From Planctomycetaceae bacterium (lineage in GTDB: Bacteria; Planctomycetota; MHYJ01; SBBU01): a DNA stretch of 11,363 nucleotides. This document shows positions 1-6,968 of this stretch, piece after piece. The first letter of the stretch is position 1; each line of letters begins with the position of its first letter. Made by a program: the position numbers and the translations under genes. The notes below the pieces were generated by a model. It made no database searches and was not told where the DNA came from. It was given only the letters and a program-made list of their open reading frames with translations. Location of the stretch: NCBI GenBank assembly GCA_005239585.1, contig SBBU01000264.1, positions 1 to 11,363 on the forward strand, read 5' to 3'.

Positions 1-990
1 GGAAAAAAGAATCCATTTTTTGAACATTCAACAGCCCGCTATTTTATGGCCTTTAGGAACGGCAGAGCCGTTGGAAGAATCGCAGCTATAAAAAATTCGA
101 TGCATAATAATTACTACAAAGATCGAACAGGATTTTTCGGCTTTTTCGAGTGTGAGAACGATAAGGAAATTGCTGCTTGCTTACTATCGCAAGTTGAAAC
201 CGTGCTGGCTGAGCTTGGCTTGGATGCCTGCCGAGGCCCTGTGAGTTTTTCAACTAATGATATTTGTGGTCTCTTGATCGAGGGGTTCAACTCTCCGCCT
301 TATATCATGATGGCACACAACCCCCCTTATTATCAGCCACTCCTAGAGTCTTCAGGCTACTCTAAAATTATGGATCTTTTAGCCTTTTTTATCCACAAGG
401 ATAGTGCTAATTTCGACAGGGTTGACAGGATTGAAGAGGTTTTATCAAAAAGACTGGGCATTAAATTCCGAAGTATTAGTCTTAAGGATTTTGATCGTGA
501 AGTCGAAATGATCTCGGAAATATATAAGAATGGTTGGTCAGACAACTGGGGGTTTGTACCAATGTCACAAGCTGAGATTGATTACATGGCTCGCTCATTC
601 AAACCAGTTCTAGATCCGCGCTTGGTGATTTTTGCAGAGATTGATAACAAGACAGTTGGTTTTGTTGTTGGGCTGCCAGATGTCAATAGGATAATTAAAA
701 AAATTGATGGGCGGCTTTTTCCTTTCGGGTGGCTGGTCTTCAAGACAGGGCTAAGGAGGCTCAATACTTTTAGAACCATACTGCTTGGCCTCAGAAAAGA
801 ATATCAGGCTTATTCAGGTATAGGGGCATTGCTCCTACTTAAGATAGCTAAAGCAGGTCTGCTCGCCGGCTATGAATCCTCTGAAATGTCTTGGGTCTTG
901 GAAACAAATCACAAGATGATAAAGCATATGACAGAAGCTGGCGGCAAGTGCTATAAAAAGTACAGGATGTATGAGAAGAAGCTCAGGTGA
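1..990 (+). CDS. GNAT-like acyltransferase, 5' end missing
   Basis: The reading frame is open from base 1, so the gene begins upstream of the window; the ATG at 46 is internal. The visible 329 residues start with a KKNPFFEHS-type stretch followed by RNGRAVGRIAAI, which resembles the N-terminal part of a roughly 370-390-residue family of uncharacterised GNAT-fold proteins. The C-terminal half has the acetyltransferase look: an AEIDNKTVGFVVGLPD strand pair (about residues 211-227 of the fragment), a GIGALLL acyl-CoA-binding-like turn near 273-279, and an ending of ETNHKMIKHMTEAGGK followed by YKKYRMYEKKL. The substrate is unknown. It is convergent with the PIN-TRAM gene, 28 bases away, with no visible terminator between them. 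That this is a GNAT-like protein is fairly secure; any specific activity is not. Confidence 0.8.
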   Translation, partial: GKKNPFFEHSTARYFMAFRNGRAVGRIAAIKNSMHNNYYKDRTGFFGFFECENDKEIAACLLSQVETVLAELGLDACRGPVSFSTNDICGLLIEGFNSPPYIMMAHNPPYYQPLLESSGYSKIMDLLAFFIHKDSANFDRVDRIEEVLSKRLGIKFRSISLKDFDREVEMISEIYKNGWSDNWGFVPMSQAEIDYMARSFKPVLDPRLVIFAEIDNKTVGFVVGLPDVNRIIKKIDGRLFPFGWLVFKTGLRRLNTFRTILLGLRKEYQAYSGIGALLLLKIAKAGLLAGYESSEMSWVLETNHKMIKHMTEAGGKCYKKYRMYEKKLR

Positions 991-1018
991 TTTGTTACAT
1001 ATTAAACCTTTGAATTGA

Positions 1019-2023
1019 TCAGTTGGAGTCTTCCGGCCTGCCGAATATTATTCTACCCGCTGTTGTTTGGATTACATTTGTTATTACGATTGCCAGTTCC
1101 TCGCCCACGCGGTTGCCACACCCTTCACCAACAACCATTGTTCCATCCTCAAGGAATCCGACTCCCTGACCCGAGTTTTCACCCGGTTTGACAATTTCGA
1201 TATAGAGCCTTTCACCTTGTATCGCAGGCGGCTTTAGGGACTTGGCAAGTTCATGTACATTGACAACATCAACCCCCTGAACCTGTGCTATCCTGCTTAG
1301 ATTAAAATCAGTTGTCAATATCCTTGCACTCATAAGTTTTGCAAGCTTTACCAGTTTATCGTCGACTTCTTTGAGATAGGGCAGGAATGCACCGTGTATC
1401 TCGATATGAATCTTGCGGTCATCCCTTAGTTTGTTAAGTATTTGGAGGGCTCGTCTTCCTCGCGATCTTTTTAGTTTATCCTGTGAATCAGACAACCGAT
1501 GAATCTCGTTTAAAACGAACTTTGGGACATAGCAGGTTGTATCTATAATTTTTGTGTCAGCCAATTCTATAAGACGTCCATCGATAATAGCACTGGTATC
1601 AAGAAGCAGGGGTCTTCCTTGCTTCTTATCCCTTGAAAATTCTACAAAAGGTATGATGATCTTAAAATCATCTTTTGTATGCAGTATAGCTATTATGGAT
1701 ATAAACGAGAGAAGAAATGTTATACAGAACTCAAACGTTGTAGCGGTATCAGATGAGTTTTTGATCTTGGCAATCTCTGGTATTAAATAGAGCGCTGCAA
1801 TCACGAAATAACTTATTATGAAACCAAAGATCACAGCAAACATCACTATGGTAATTGTCGCGACAAATCTGGAGGAGAACCCAAGTTCCAAAAAGACCAA
1901 TAGTCCCGCTGATGCCATACCTACAATCGTTCCCGTTATAGGGGAGATATTTAGCTTGAATGAGATCGAATAGCCCAAAAGGGCGCTAATTACTATGAAA
2001 ACGCCTCTGAGTACGTTTAACAT
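1019..2023 (-). CDS. YacL-type membrane PIN-TRAM domain protein
   Basis: This 334-residue protein has about four hydrophobic segments in residues 1-115 (about 4-23, 31-48, 54-82, 97-115). A PIN nuclease-like domain follows (about 138-262), then a C-terminal TRAM domain (about 271-329). PIN acidic residues are visible: Asp142 in LLLDTSAIIDGR, Glu173 in VLNEIHRL, Asp221/222 and Asp239 in LTTDFNLS. TRAM is seen in IEIVKPGENSGQGVGFLEDG. The order matches the Bacillus YacL family, which is membrane-bound, putatively an RNase, and of unsettled function. A TTG at 2041 would add six residues, but it lies immediately upstream of and abuts a TATAAT box, so I prefer the ATG at 2023. No Shine-Dalgarno sequence precedes it. 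It is divergent from ubiD. Confidence 0.9.
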   Translation of the reverse strand: MLNVLRGVFIVISALLGYSISFKLNISPITGTIVGMASAGLLVFLELGFSSRFVATITIVMFAVIFGFIISYFVIAALYLIPEIAKIKNSSDTATTFEFCITFLLSFISIIAILHTKDDFKIIIPFVEFSRDKKQGRPLLLDTSAIIDGRLIELADTKIIDTTCYVPKFVLNEIHRLSDSQDKLKRSRGRRALQILNKLRDDRKIHIEIHGAFLPYLKEVDDKLVKLAKLMSARILTTDFNLSRIAQVQGVDVVNVHELAKSLKPPAIQGERLYIEIVKPGENSGQGVGFLEDGTMVVGEGCGNRVGEELAIVITNVIQTTAGRIIFGRPEDSN

Positions 2024-2032
2024 TGTTCGACA

Positions 2033-2060
2033 ATTATACAATGCAACTCATATAGGTCAA
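2033..2060 (-). promoter_or_regulatory. Sigma-70-type promoter of the PIN-TRAM gene
   Basis: On the minus strand TTGACC (2060-2055) is followed after 16 bases by a perfect TATAAT (2038-2033). Only nine bases (2032-2024) separate the -10 box from the ATG at 2023, so transcription would start about 2-3 bases before the codon and give an essentially leaderless mRNA. This fits the absence of a ribosome binding site. The call rests on consensus match alone. Confidence 0.65.
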
Positions 2061-2089
2061 TTGATTTGGGTACTTGACATTGGTATTCT
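2061..2089 (+). promoter_or_regulatory. Candidate weak promoter for ubiD operon
   Basis: TTGATT (2061-2066), 17 bases, then TATTCT (2084-2089) preceded by TGG, an extended -10 form. Both hexamers match consensus only 4 of 6. A better-looking TTGACA at 2074-2079 has no acceptable -10 at the right distance. The leader would be about 20 bases and lacks a Shine-Dalgarno sequence before the ATG at 2118. Confidence 0.3.
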
Positions 2090-2117
2090 TTAACATCCTG
2101 TTTTTTTACCTAATAAT

Positions 2118-3578
2118 ATGCCATACGCAGATTTGCAGGATTTCCTTGGCCAACTAGAGGCTAAGGAACATCTCAAAAGGATAAAGACTGCTGTTTCTCA
2201 GGATCTTGAGATCACAGAAATCACTGACAGGGTAACTAAATCTTATGGGCCTGCCTTGTTATTTGAAAATGTAATAGGTCATAAGATACCTCTTGCTATA
2301 AACCTATTCGGGACAAAGGAAAGAATGGCAATGGCATTGGATGTCGAGTCACTAGAGAAACTCCCTGAATTCTTGACAAGCTTTATATCAATGGCGATGG
2401 ATCCACCGAAGCCTACGAATATATTTGAGAAACTTAAGCTATTACCCAGACTGGCGGAGATCGCAAGTTTCCTACCTAAAACGGTCAATGAAGGTATATG
2501 TAAAGAGGTAATTTTAAAGGATGATAAGGTTGACTTGGATCAATTCCCGATTATCAAATGCTGGCCCAAGGATGCAGGCCGTTACATTACTTATCCGCTT
2601 GTTTTCTCGCGGGACCCTCTTTCCGGTAGGCGTAATTGCGGCACTTATCGAATGCAGGTTATCGACTCCAAGACTACATTGATGCATTTCCACCCTCATA
2701 AGGATGCTGCAAGGCATTTCAGGAAATCGGTGGAGGCGGGCAACAAGCGCATGGAGATGGCTGTCGCAATCGGTTCAGATCCGGCGATGTGCTTTGCAGG
2801 CGTGCTCCCTCTCCCTCCCGATATGGATGAGGTCCTTTTCGCTGGTCTGATTAAGCATGAAGGTATGAAGATGGTCAGATGCGAAACAGTCGATCTTGAG
2901 GTCCCGGCTAATGCAGAAATCGTTCTTGAGGGTTACCTTGATGCGTCTGACCTTAGGCAGGAGGGTCCTTTCGGCGACCACACCGGTTTCTATTCTCTTG
3001 AAGAAAATTTTCCTGCGTTTCATATAACTTGCATCACACATCGAAAGAATCCTGTTTATCACACAATTATTGTAGGACCTCCAATTCAAGAAGACGCGTA
3101 CATCGGTTATGCTATCGAGAGGTTGCTTCTGCCTGTTATGAAGCTGCAACTCCCTGAAATTCATGACTACTACATGCCTCCCGAAGGTTGTTTCAACAAT
3201 CTGATGATCGTGTCTATTAAGAAGCAGTACCCGGGTCATGCCCGTAAAGTGATGCATGCCGTCTGGGGACTTGGCCAGGCAATGTTTACAAAATGCATAA
3301 TCGTTGTGGATCATGATGTGGATGTTCATAATTCTGAGGAAGTAGTATGGAAGGCACTGACCAATATAGACCCCCAGCGTGACATTGAATTCGTAATGGG
3401 TCCTCTTGATATTTTAGATCATGCCTCAAGGGCCCTCTGCTATGGCTCCAAGATGGGCATTGATGCCACCCGCAAGCTCCCTGAGGAGGGATTCACACGA
3501 CGCTGGCCTGATGTGATAAAAATGTCTGACGAGATGAAGCTCATCGTCGACAAAAAGTGGGAAGAACTGGGACTTTGA
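2118..3578 (+). CDS. ubiD: UbiD-family prenyl-FMN-dependent decarboxylase
   Basis: UbiD enzymes reversibly decarboxylate aromatic or unsaturated acids using prenylated FMN; the classic member removes the carboxyl group of 4-hydroxy-3-polyprenylbenzoate in quinone synthesis. At 486 residues it has full family length. The start MPYADLQDFLGQLEAKEHLKRI is typical. The cofactor and metal region is visible at NCGTYRMQ (Asn173, Arg178) and MHFHPHKDAARHF (190-201), with Glu238 as likely metal ligand. The catalytic segment RQEGPFGDHTGFY carries Glu282 and Asp287, matching by my reading Glu285 and Asp290 of the E. coli enzyme. KKQYPGHARKVM and GSKMGIDATRK are also conserved. ubiX, whose product makes the cofactor, follows after 46 bases. 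The substrate could be a menaquinone-route (futalosine) or other aromatic acid; sequence alone does not decide. No ribosome binding site is evident. Confidence 0.95.
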   Translation: MPYADLQDFLGQLEAKEHLKRIKTAVSQDLEITEITDRVTKSYGPALLFENVIGHKIPLAINLFGTKERMAMALDVESLEKLPEFLTSFISMAMDPPKPTNIFEKLKLLPRLAEIASFLPKTVNEGICKEVILKDDKVDLDQFPIIKCWPKDAGRYITYPLVFSRDPLSGRRNCGTYRMQVIDSKTTLMHFHPHKDAARHFRKSVEAGNKRMEMAVAIGSDPAMCFAGVLPLPPDMDEVLFAGLIKHEGMKMVRCETVDLEVPANAEIVLEGYLDASDLRQEGPFGDHTGFYSLEENFPAFHITCITHRKNPVYHTIIVGPPIQEDAYIGYAIERLLLPVMKLQLPEIHDYYMPPEGCFNNLMIVSIKKQYPGHARKVMHAVWGLGQAMFTKCIIVVDHDVDVHNSEEVVWKALTNIDPQRDIEFVMGPLDILDHASRALCYGSKMGIDATRKLPEEGFTRRWPDVIKMSDEMKLIVDKKWEELGL

Positions 3579-3624
3579 GCCTTCGTTCTTGCAATCGATA
3601 GAATTCCTTGATATAAAGATTAGC

Positions 3625-4248
3625 ATGAAGCGTTTTGTCTGCGCAATTACTGGTGCAAGCGGGGTAATATATGGCAAGAGGTTACTTGAAGTGATTTCAT
3701 CCCATAATTATGAGATATTTCTGACAGTTTCAGAATCTGCCCTTAAAGTTATGAATCATGAGTTAATGATCGATTTTGATTTAAGGAATGAAGGCGAAGT
3801 CATGGGGGGGCTGCTCGGAGAGGAAAAAGAGAATGTGACCTATTTTCACTATCAGGATGTTGCAGCGCCAATTGCAAGCGGTTCATTCAAGACAAACGGA
3901 ATGGTTATTGTCCCTTGTTCCATGGGTACATTGGGCAGGATTGCAAGCGGTATCTCATCCAATCTTATTGAGCGTGCTGCTGATGTGATGCTGAAAGAGC
4001 GAAGGCCGCTGGTGGTCGTGCCAAGGGAGACTCCTTATTCAGCCATTCATTTGCGCAATATGCTCGAGCTGACCGATGCTGGTGCAATTGTCCTCCCTGC
4101 TTCACCGGGTTTTTATTCACAGAACGAGTCTATTCAGGACATTGTTGATTTTGTTGTCTCTCGTGCTCTGGATCACATTGGGATTCCGAATAATCTCATG
4201 AGTAGATATGGAGAAAAAAATGAAAGATATCGAGCGACTATTGATTGA
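3625..4248 (+). CDS. ubiX: UbiX flavin prenyltransferase
   Basis: UbiX joins dimethylallyl phosphate to reduced FMN, forming the prenylated FMN used by UbiD. The 207-residue product starts with MKRFVCAITGASGVIYGKRL, including the GASG flavin phosphate loop (10-13). It continues with IVPCSMGTLGRIASGI (about 95-110), the VVPRETPYSAIHLRNM segment (131-146) and PASPGFY (158-164). Tyr164 and Arg180 sit where the prenyl-phosphate ligands of known UbiX enzymes lie. A TTG 12 codons upstream (3589) would extend the frame, but the canonical UbiX N-terminus begins at the ATG at 3625. A strong Shine-Dalgarno sequence is lacking, so it may depend on readthrough from ubiD. The C-terminal 15-20 residues extend past the usual end and overlap the next gene. 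Confidence 0.95.
   Translation: MKRFVCAITGASGVIYGKRLLEVISSHNYEIFLTVSESALKVMNHELMIDFDLRNEGEVMGGLLGEEKENVTYFHYQDVAAPIASGSFKTNGMVIVPCSMGTLGRIASGISSNLIERAADVMLKERRPLVVVPRETPYSAIHLRNMLELTDAGAIVLPASPGFYSQNESIQDIVDFVVSRALDHIGIPNNLMSRYGEKNERYRATID
4210..4213 (+). promoter_or_regulatory. Ribosome binding site inside ubiX 3' end
   Basis: GGAG lies six bases before the ATG at 4220. It favours 4220 over the in-frame ATG at 4208, whose codon would overlap this GGAG. The site is within the ubiX coding sequence. Confidence 0.5.
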
Positions 4249-4831
4249 AGAGGGCATCGTCTTCGACGATGAGCTAAGTGGTATCTTTGGCATAAAAAGC
4301 ATTAAGAGGCAGGATCTCGCGAAATTTTTGGCTGAAAAGTATAGTCCTGTTACTGTGGATCTTGTAAGGACAGGTTGTGAAAAACAGGCTGCTTTCTTGA
4401 TTCCCTACGAAAGAGCGATAGAGCTAAGCGCGATAGCACTTGCAAAAAAAGGTGAAGTGGTTGTGGTCGCTCTGCCTCGAATCGAACCTGAAGCGGTTGC
4501 TCAACTTAGAGAGATAACGGGTCGCAAAGTCAAGGTAGTACTTGCAACAGAGGAACAAATCAGCCGTCTGATCGATGCCTTTTACAATCGTGGTGAAACT
4601 ACAATAAAGGAACTTGAAAAAAGAGAGAGAAGTGAAATCGAATACGATGATAAGAGAGATGATGCAGATCCTTTCCCGCTTATCGTGCATGGAGAGGATG
4701 TAACAGCACTTCCAGCAATTCCCGTTGAACCAGACCATGTTCTGGCAGGTCGCGTTAGGTTGCAAACAGAAATGACAGAATGGGAGATGCAATTTATAGG
4801 CAACAAATCGCTTGATCCCATAAAGTTATAG
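4220..4831 (+). CDS. Stand-alone T2SS/PilB ATPase N-terminal-like domain protein
   Basis: This 203-residue protein resembles only the N-terminal region of type II secretion/type IV pilus ATPases (GspE/PilB; T2SSE_N or MshEN-like). The recognisable part is AAFLIPYERAIELSAIAL (57-74), a KKGEVVVVALPRIEPEAV strand-helix unit (77-94), and QLREITGRKVKVVLATEEQI (95-114) followed by SRLIDAFY. In the ATPases this region precedes a P-loop motor, which is absent here: the tail (about 125-203) is charged, with ELEKRERSEIEYDDKRDDAD, and ends without a known domain. Some such domains bind cyclic di-GMP or docking partners; whether this one does cannot be told. It overlaps ubiX by 29 bases in another frame, so the two are probably co-translated. 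Identification of the domain is fairly confident; the role is unknown. Confidence 0.75.
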   Translation: MKDIERLLIEEGIVFDDELSGIFGIKSIKRQDLAKFLAEKYSPVTVDLVRTGCEKQAAFLIPYERAIELSAIALAKKGEVVVVALPRIEPEAVAQLREITGRKVKVVLATEEQISRLIDAFYNRGETTIKELEKRERSEIEYDDKRDDADPFPLIVHGEDVTALPAIPVEPDHVLAGRVRLQTEMTEWEMQFIGNKSLDPIKL

Positions 4832-4859
4832 TACCGGATTTCCAAGCACAAAATCCCAG

Positions 4860-4876
4860 CCTGCTCGGCGAGCAGG
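4860..4876 (+). other. GC-rich hairpin after the ubiDX operon
   Basis: CCTGCTC-GGC-GAGCAGG forms a perfect 7-bp stem with a 3-base loop, 28 bases past the stop codon at 4831. No T-run follows on the plus strand, so it is not a canonical intrinsic terminator. It may protect the 3' end or help Rho-dependent termination. Confidence 0.5.
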
Positions 4877-4887
4877 TGCCACGGCTT

Positions 4888-4915
4888 AAAAAAAACCCTA
4901 CTGCTTACAGTAAGG
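4888..4915 (-). terminator. Rho-independent terminator of the nuoA-to-regulator operon
   Basis: Read on the minus strand, CCTTACTG-TAAG-CAGTAGGG forms an 8-bp stem with one G-T pair and a 4-base loop. Eight consecutive T residues follow. It begins five bases past the stop codon of the response regulator (4921). Confidence 0.85.
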
Positions 4916-4920
4916 TGGCT

Positions 4921-6258
4921 TCACTTGAGGTCTTGGATATTGTATTTTTTCATCAGGTGATATAGTCGTTTTCTGGTTGTTCCAAGTATTGATGCCGCCT
5001 GGGATTTATTGCCTTTGCTATGCTGAAGCGCCTCCCATACGGCTTTTTGTATTGCCTCATCGATAGACATGATGTTGTGTTCCATCTTTGTTTTTCGAAA
5101 CTGAGGGAGGTCCTGAAGTGTTATTCTGTTGGAGCGGCCCATCACAAAGATGCTCTCTATAACATTCTCTAGTTCCCTGACATTTCCCTTCCAATTGTGT
5201 TCAAAAAGGGCCGAAAGAGCATCTCTGTCTATACCGGTAACCCGTTTTTTTAATTTCTTGTTGTATTTATCGATAAAGGCATGTACTAGGAGCTCAATAT
5301 CTTCTTTTCTTTCGCGAAGAGGCGGGACATTAATTCTTATTACGCTTATTCGGTAGTAAAGATCCTCTCTGAACTGTCCCTTTTTTGTCTGTGTCTCGAT
5401 ATCTCTGTTGGTTGAACAGATAATGCGGACATTTACAGGCAATTCTTCTGTGGAACCTATCGGCCTTACTGTTTTTTCCTGAATCACCCTGAGCAGTTTT
5501 GCCTGGCAAGATGTAGGCATTTCTGTGATCTCATCAAGATATACGGTACCACCGTTTGCTGCCCTGAATATTCCCAGTGTATCAGTAACAGCCCCGGTAA
5601 ATGCACCACGTTTATACCCAAAGAGCTCGCTCTCGATTAGTTCCTGAGGCAGTGCAGCACAGCTTACTGCAATAAAAGGGTGTGAGGAGAACTTGCTATT
5701 GTAGTGAATTGTTCGAGCAATCAAATCCTTGCCAGTTCCGCTTTCGCCCGTTATTAGAACTGTGCTGTCATTGTCAAAGGCCATCGTAATCTTTTCATAG
5801 AGACTCTGCATCGGTTTAGAGACACCAATCATGTTGTCAAATTTATAGACCTGCTTTAGTTCTCGCTGGAGTCTAAATAACTCATCTGATAAACCTTTTA
5901 CCTTTAGTACTTTTTCAACGCATGAAAGTACTCTCTCTTTTTTGAAGGGTTTCTCAATAAAATCTGATGCGCCAAGTTTCATGCATTCTACAGCAGTTTC
6001 AATACTGCCATGCGCGGATATCATCAAGACCTCAATATCGCTTTTTAAAGCCTTGAGTTTCTGGAGTAGCTCTTTGCCACTCATGTCCGGAAGGTTTATA
6101 TCTAAAAGCGCGACGTTTATATCGTTTTGCTGGGCGAGTGTGAGTGCGTCACTTCCGTTATAGCATGGCTTTGTGTTGTAGCCGGCGCTTTTTAGAAAAT
6201 GATCGCAAATGTCGCAGATTTTCTTGTCGTCATCGACAATAAGTATTGTACCCGGCAT
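4921..6258 (-). CDS. NtrC-family sigma-54-dependent response regulator
   Basis: A 445-residue activator with three domains. The receiver (1-120) has the acidic pair Asp10/Asp11, the phosphorylation site Asp53 in LLDINLPDMSG, Ser81 and Lys103. The AAA+ domain (about 142-372) has Walker A GESGTGKD (171-178), an intact sigma-54-contacting GAFTGA loop (218-223), Walker B GTVYLDE (237-243), arginine-finger region FREDLYYRISV (296-306) and GNVRELEN (358-365). A Fis-type helix-turn-helix (about 417-441, NKSQAASILGTTRKRLYHLM) completes it. Phosphorylation would come from a histidine kinase, none of which is encoded in the window. Its ATG shares one base with the scpA stop (TAATG) and has no ribosome binding site, so translation is probably coupled. 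The regulon is unknown; no convincing sigma-54 promoter was found here. Confidence 0.96.
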   Translation of the reverse strand: MPGTILIVDDDKKICDICDHFLKSAGYNTKPCYNGSDALTLAQQNDINVALLDINLPDMSGKELLQKLKALKSDIEVLMISAHGSIETAVECMKLGASDFIEKPFKKERVLSCVEKVLKVKGLSDELFRLQRELKQVYKFDNMIGVSKPMQSLYEKITMAFDNDSTVLITGESGTGKDLIARTIHYNSKFSSHPFIAVSCAALPQELIESELFGYKRGAFTGAVTDTLGIFRAANGGTVYLDEITEMPTSCQAKLLRVIQEKTVRPIGSTEELPVNVRIICSTNRDIETQTKKGQFREDLYYRISVIRINVPPLRERKEDIELLVHAFIDKYNKKLKKRVTGIDRDALSALFEHNWKGNVRELENVIESIFVMGRSNRITLQDLPQFRKTKMEHNIMSIDEAIQKAVWEALQHSKGNKSQAASILGTTRKRLYHLMKKYNIQDLK

Positions 6259-6968
6259 TAGAAAGCTGATATCAGGATATTACCTGATTCCTCCTGATCT
6301 ATGGTTACTTTCTCCTGCCGAACCAGTTCAAGAAGCGCCAGCAAGGCTCCAATTGTAAAGAGTTTCTTGTTAACTGGTGAATTGGCTATGATCTCTTCGA
6401 AGGTTATATTTTTCTTCCTGCTCACAAGCTCTAATATAAGGTGGATGAACTTTTCGATGGGTGTGTCCTGATAAATAATGTCAAGCCTCGATTTAAACTG
6501 GATCTGTCTGGTTAGTCTTACAAAGCATGACCCTATTTCGAATGCTGAGATGTTCTTTAGCTCGACTAGTTGTTCTGTCTGAACGGGTCTGGCATACATA
6601 TCGGAGCGCCTTTCTATCAATTCTCCTATTCTCTGGCTGAAATCTCTGTATTTTTTATATTCTAAGAGTTGTTTAATTAGTCCGAAAGAGAGACTCTCTT
6701 CTTCTCCTTCTTCTGACTCCTGACTCGGGAGGATTTTTCTCGATTTCATCAGGAGGAGTTGACTTGCCAGTGAGAAAAAGTCTCCGGCAATGTTGATATC
6801 CATGGATTTCAAGGTGTCTATGAAATAAATATAATCATCCACTACCTTTGAGAGCGGGATTTCAAGTACGTCCAACTCGTTTTGTCTGGCGAGATGCAGG
6901 AGTAGATCGAGCGGCCCATAATAATTCTCTAGTGATATCTTGAATTCGTGCATTTCGGGGGCTAACAT
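6258..6968 (-). CDS. scpA: ScpA, segregation and condensation protein A
   Basis: ScpA is the kleisin that links the heads of the SMC ATPase and, with ScpB, forms bacterial condensin for chromosome segregation. The 236-residue product carries the family hallmark YYGPLDLLLHLARQNELDVL (16-35), followed by the SKVVDDYI helix and SLASQLLLMKSRKILP (66-81). An acidic linker (SQESEEGEEE, 82-91) comes next, and a C-terminal winged-helix region (about 165-236) ends in ALLALLELVRQEKVTIDQ and the final strand. Its start overlaps the trpS stop by seven bases (ATGTTAG), and AAAGGAGG lies ten bases upstream within trpS. An ATG five codons in (6953) is possible but lacks a ribosome binding site. scpB, often adjacent, does not follow; a response regulator does. 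Confidence 0.93.
   Translation of the reverse strand: MLAPEMHEFKISLENYYGPLDLLLHLARQNELDVLEIPLSKVVDDYIYFIDTLKSMDINIAGDFFSLASQLLLMKSRKILPSQESEEGEEESLSFGLIKQLLEYKKYRDFSQRIGELIERRSDMYARPVQTEQLVELKNISAFEIGSCFVRLTRQIQFKSRLDIIYQDTPIEKFIHLILELVSRKKNITFEEIIANSPVNKKLFTIGALLALLELVRQEKVTIDQEESGNILISAF

Noticed and set aside
46..48. ATG at 46 as start of the acetyltransferase-like gene
   Set aside because: The frame is open to base 1 and the preceding codons encode family-like sequence (KKNPFFEHS), so the real start is outside the window.
2775..3329. 184-residue minus-strand open frame within ubiD
   Set aside because: It is a shadow of the conserved ubiD frame and shows no recognisable domain or start signal.
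3871..3956. Repeated ATTGCAAGCGGT-like sequence in ubiX
   Set aside because: Both copies encode Ile-Ala-Ser-Gly in the proper UbiX frame, so this is chance codon similarity rather than a DNA repeat.
4288..4303. TTGGCATAAAAAGCATT as a sigma-54 promoter
   Set aside because: It lies inside a coding region and lacks the TTGC core at the required distance.
4867..4881. TGGCAC on the minus strand as a sigma-54 -24 element
   Set aside because: The -12 part does not fit (no TTGC at the right spacing), and it lies in a terminator region downstream of both operons.
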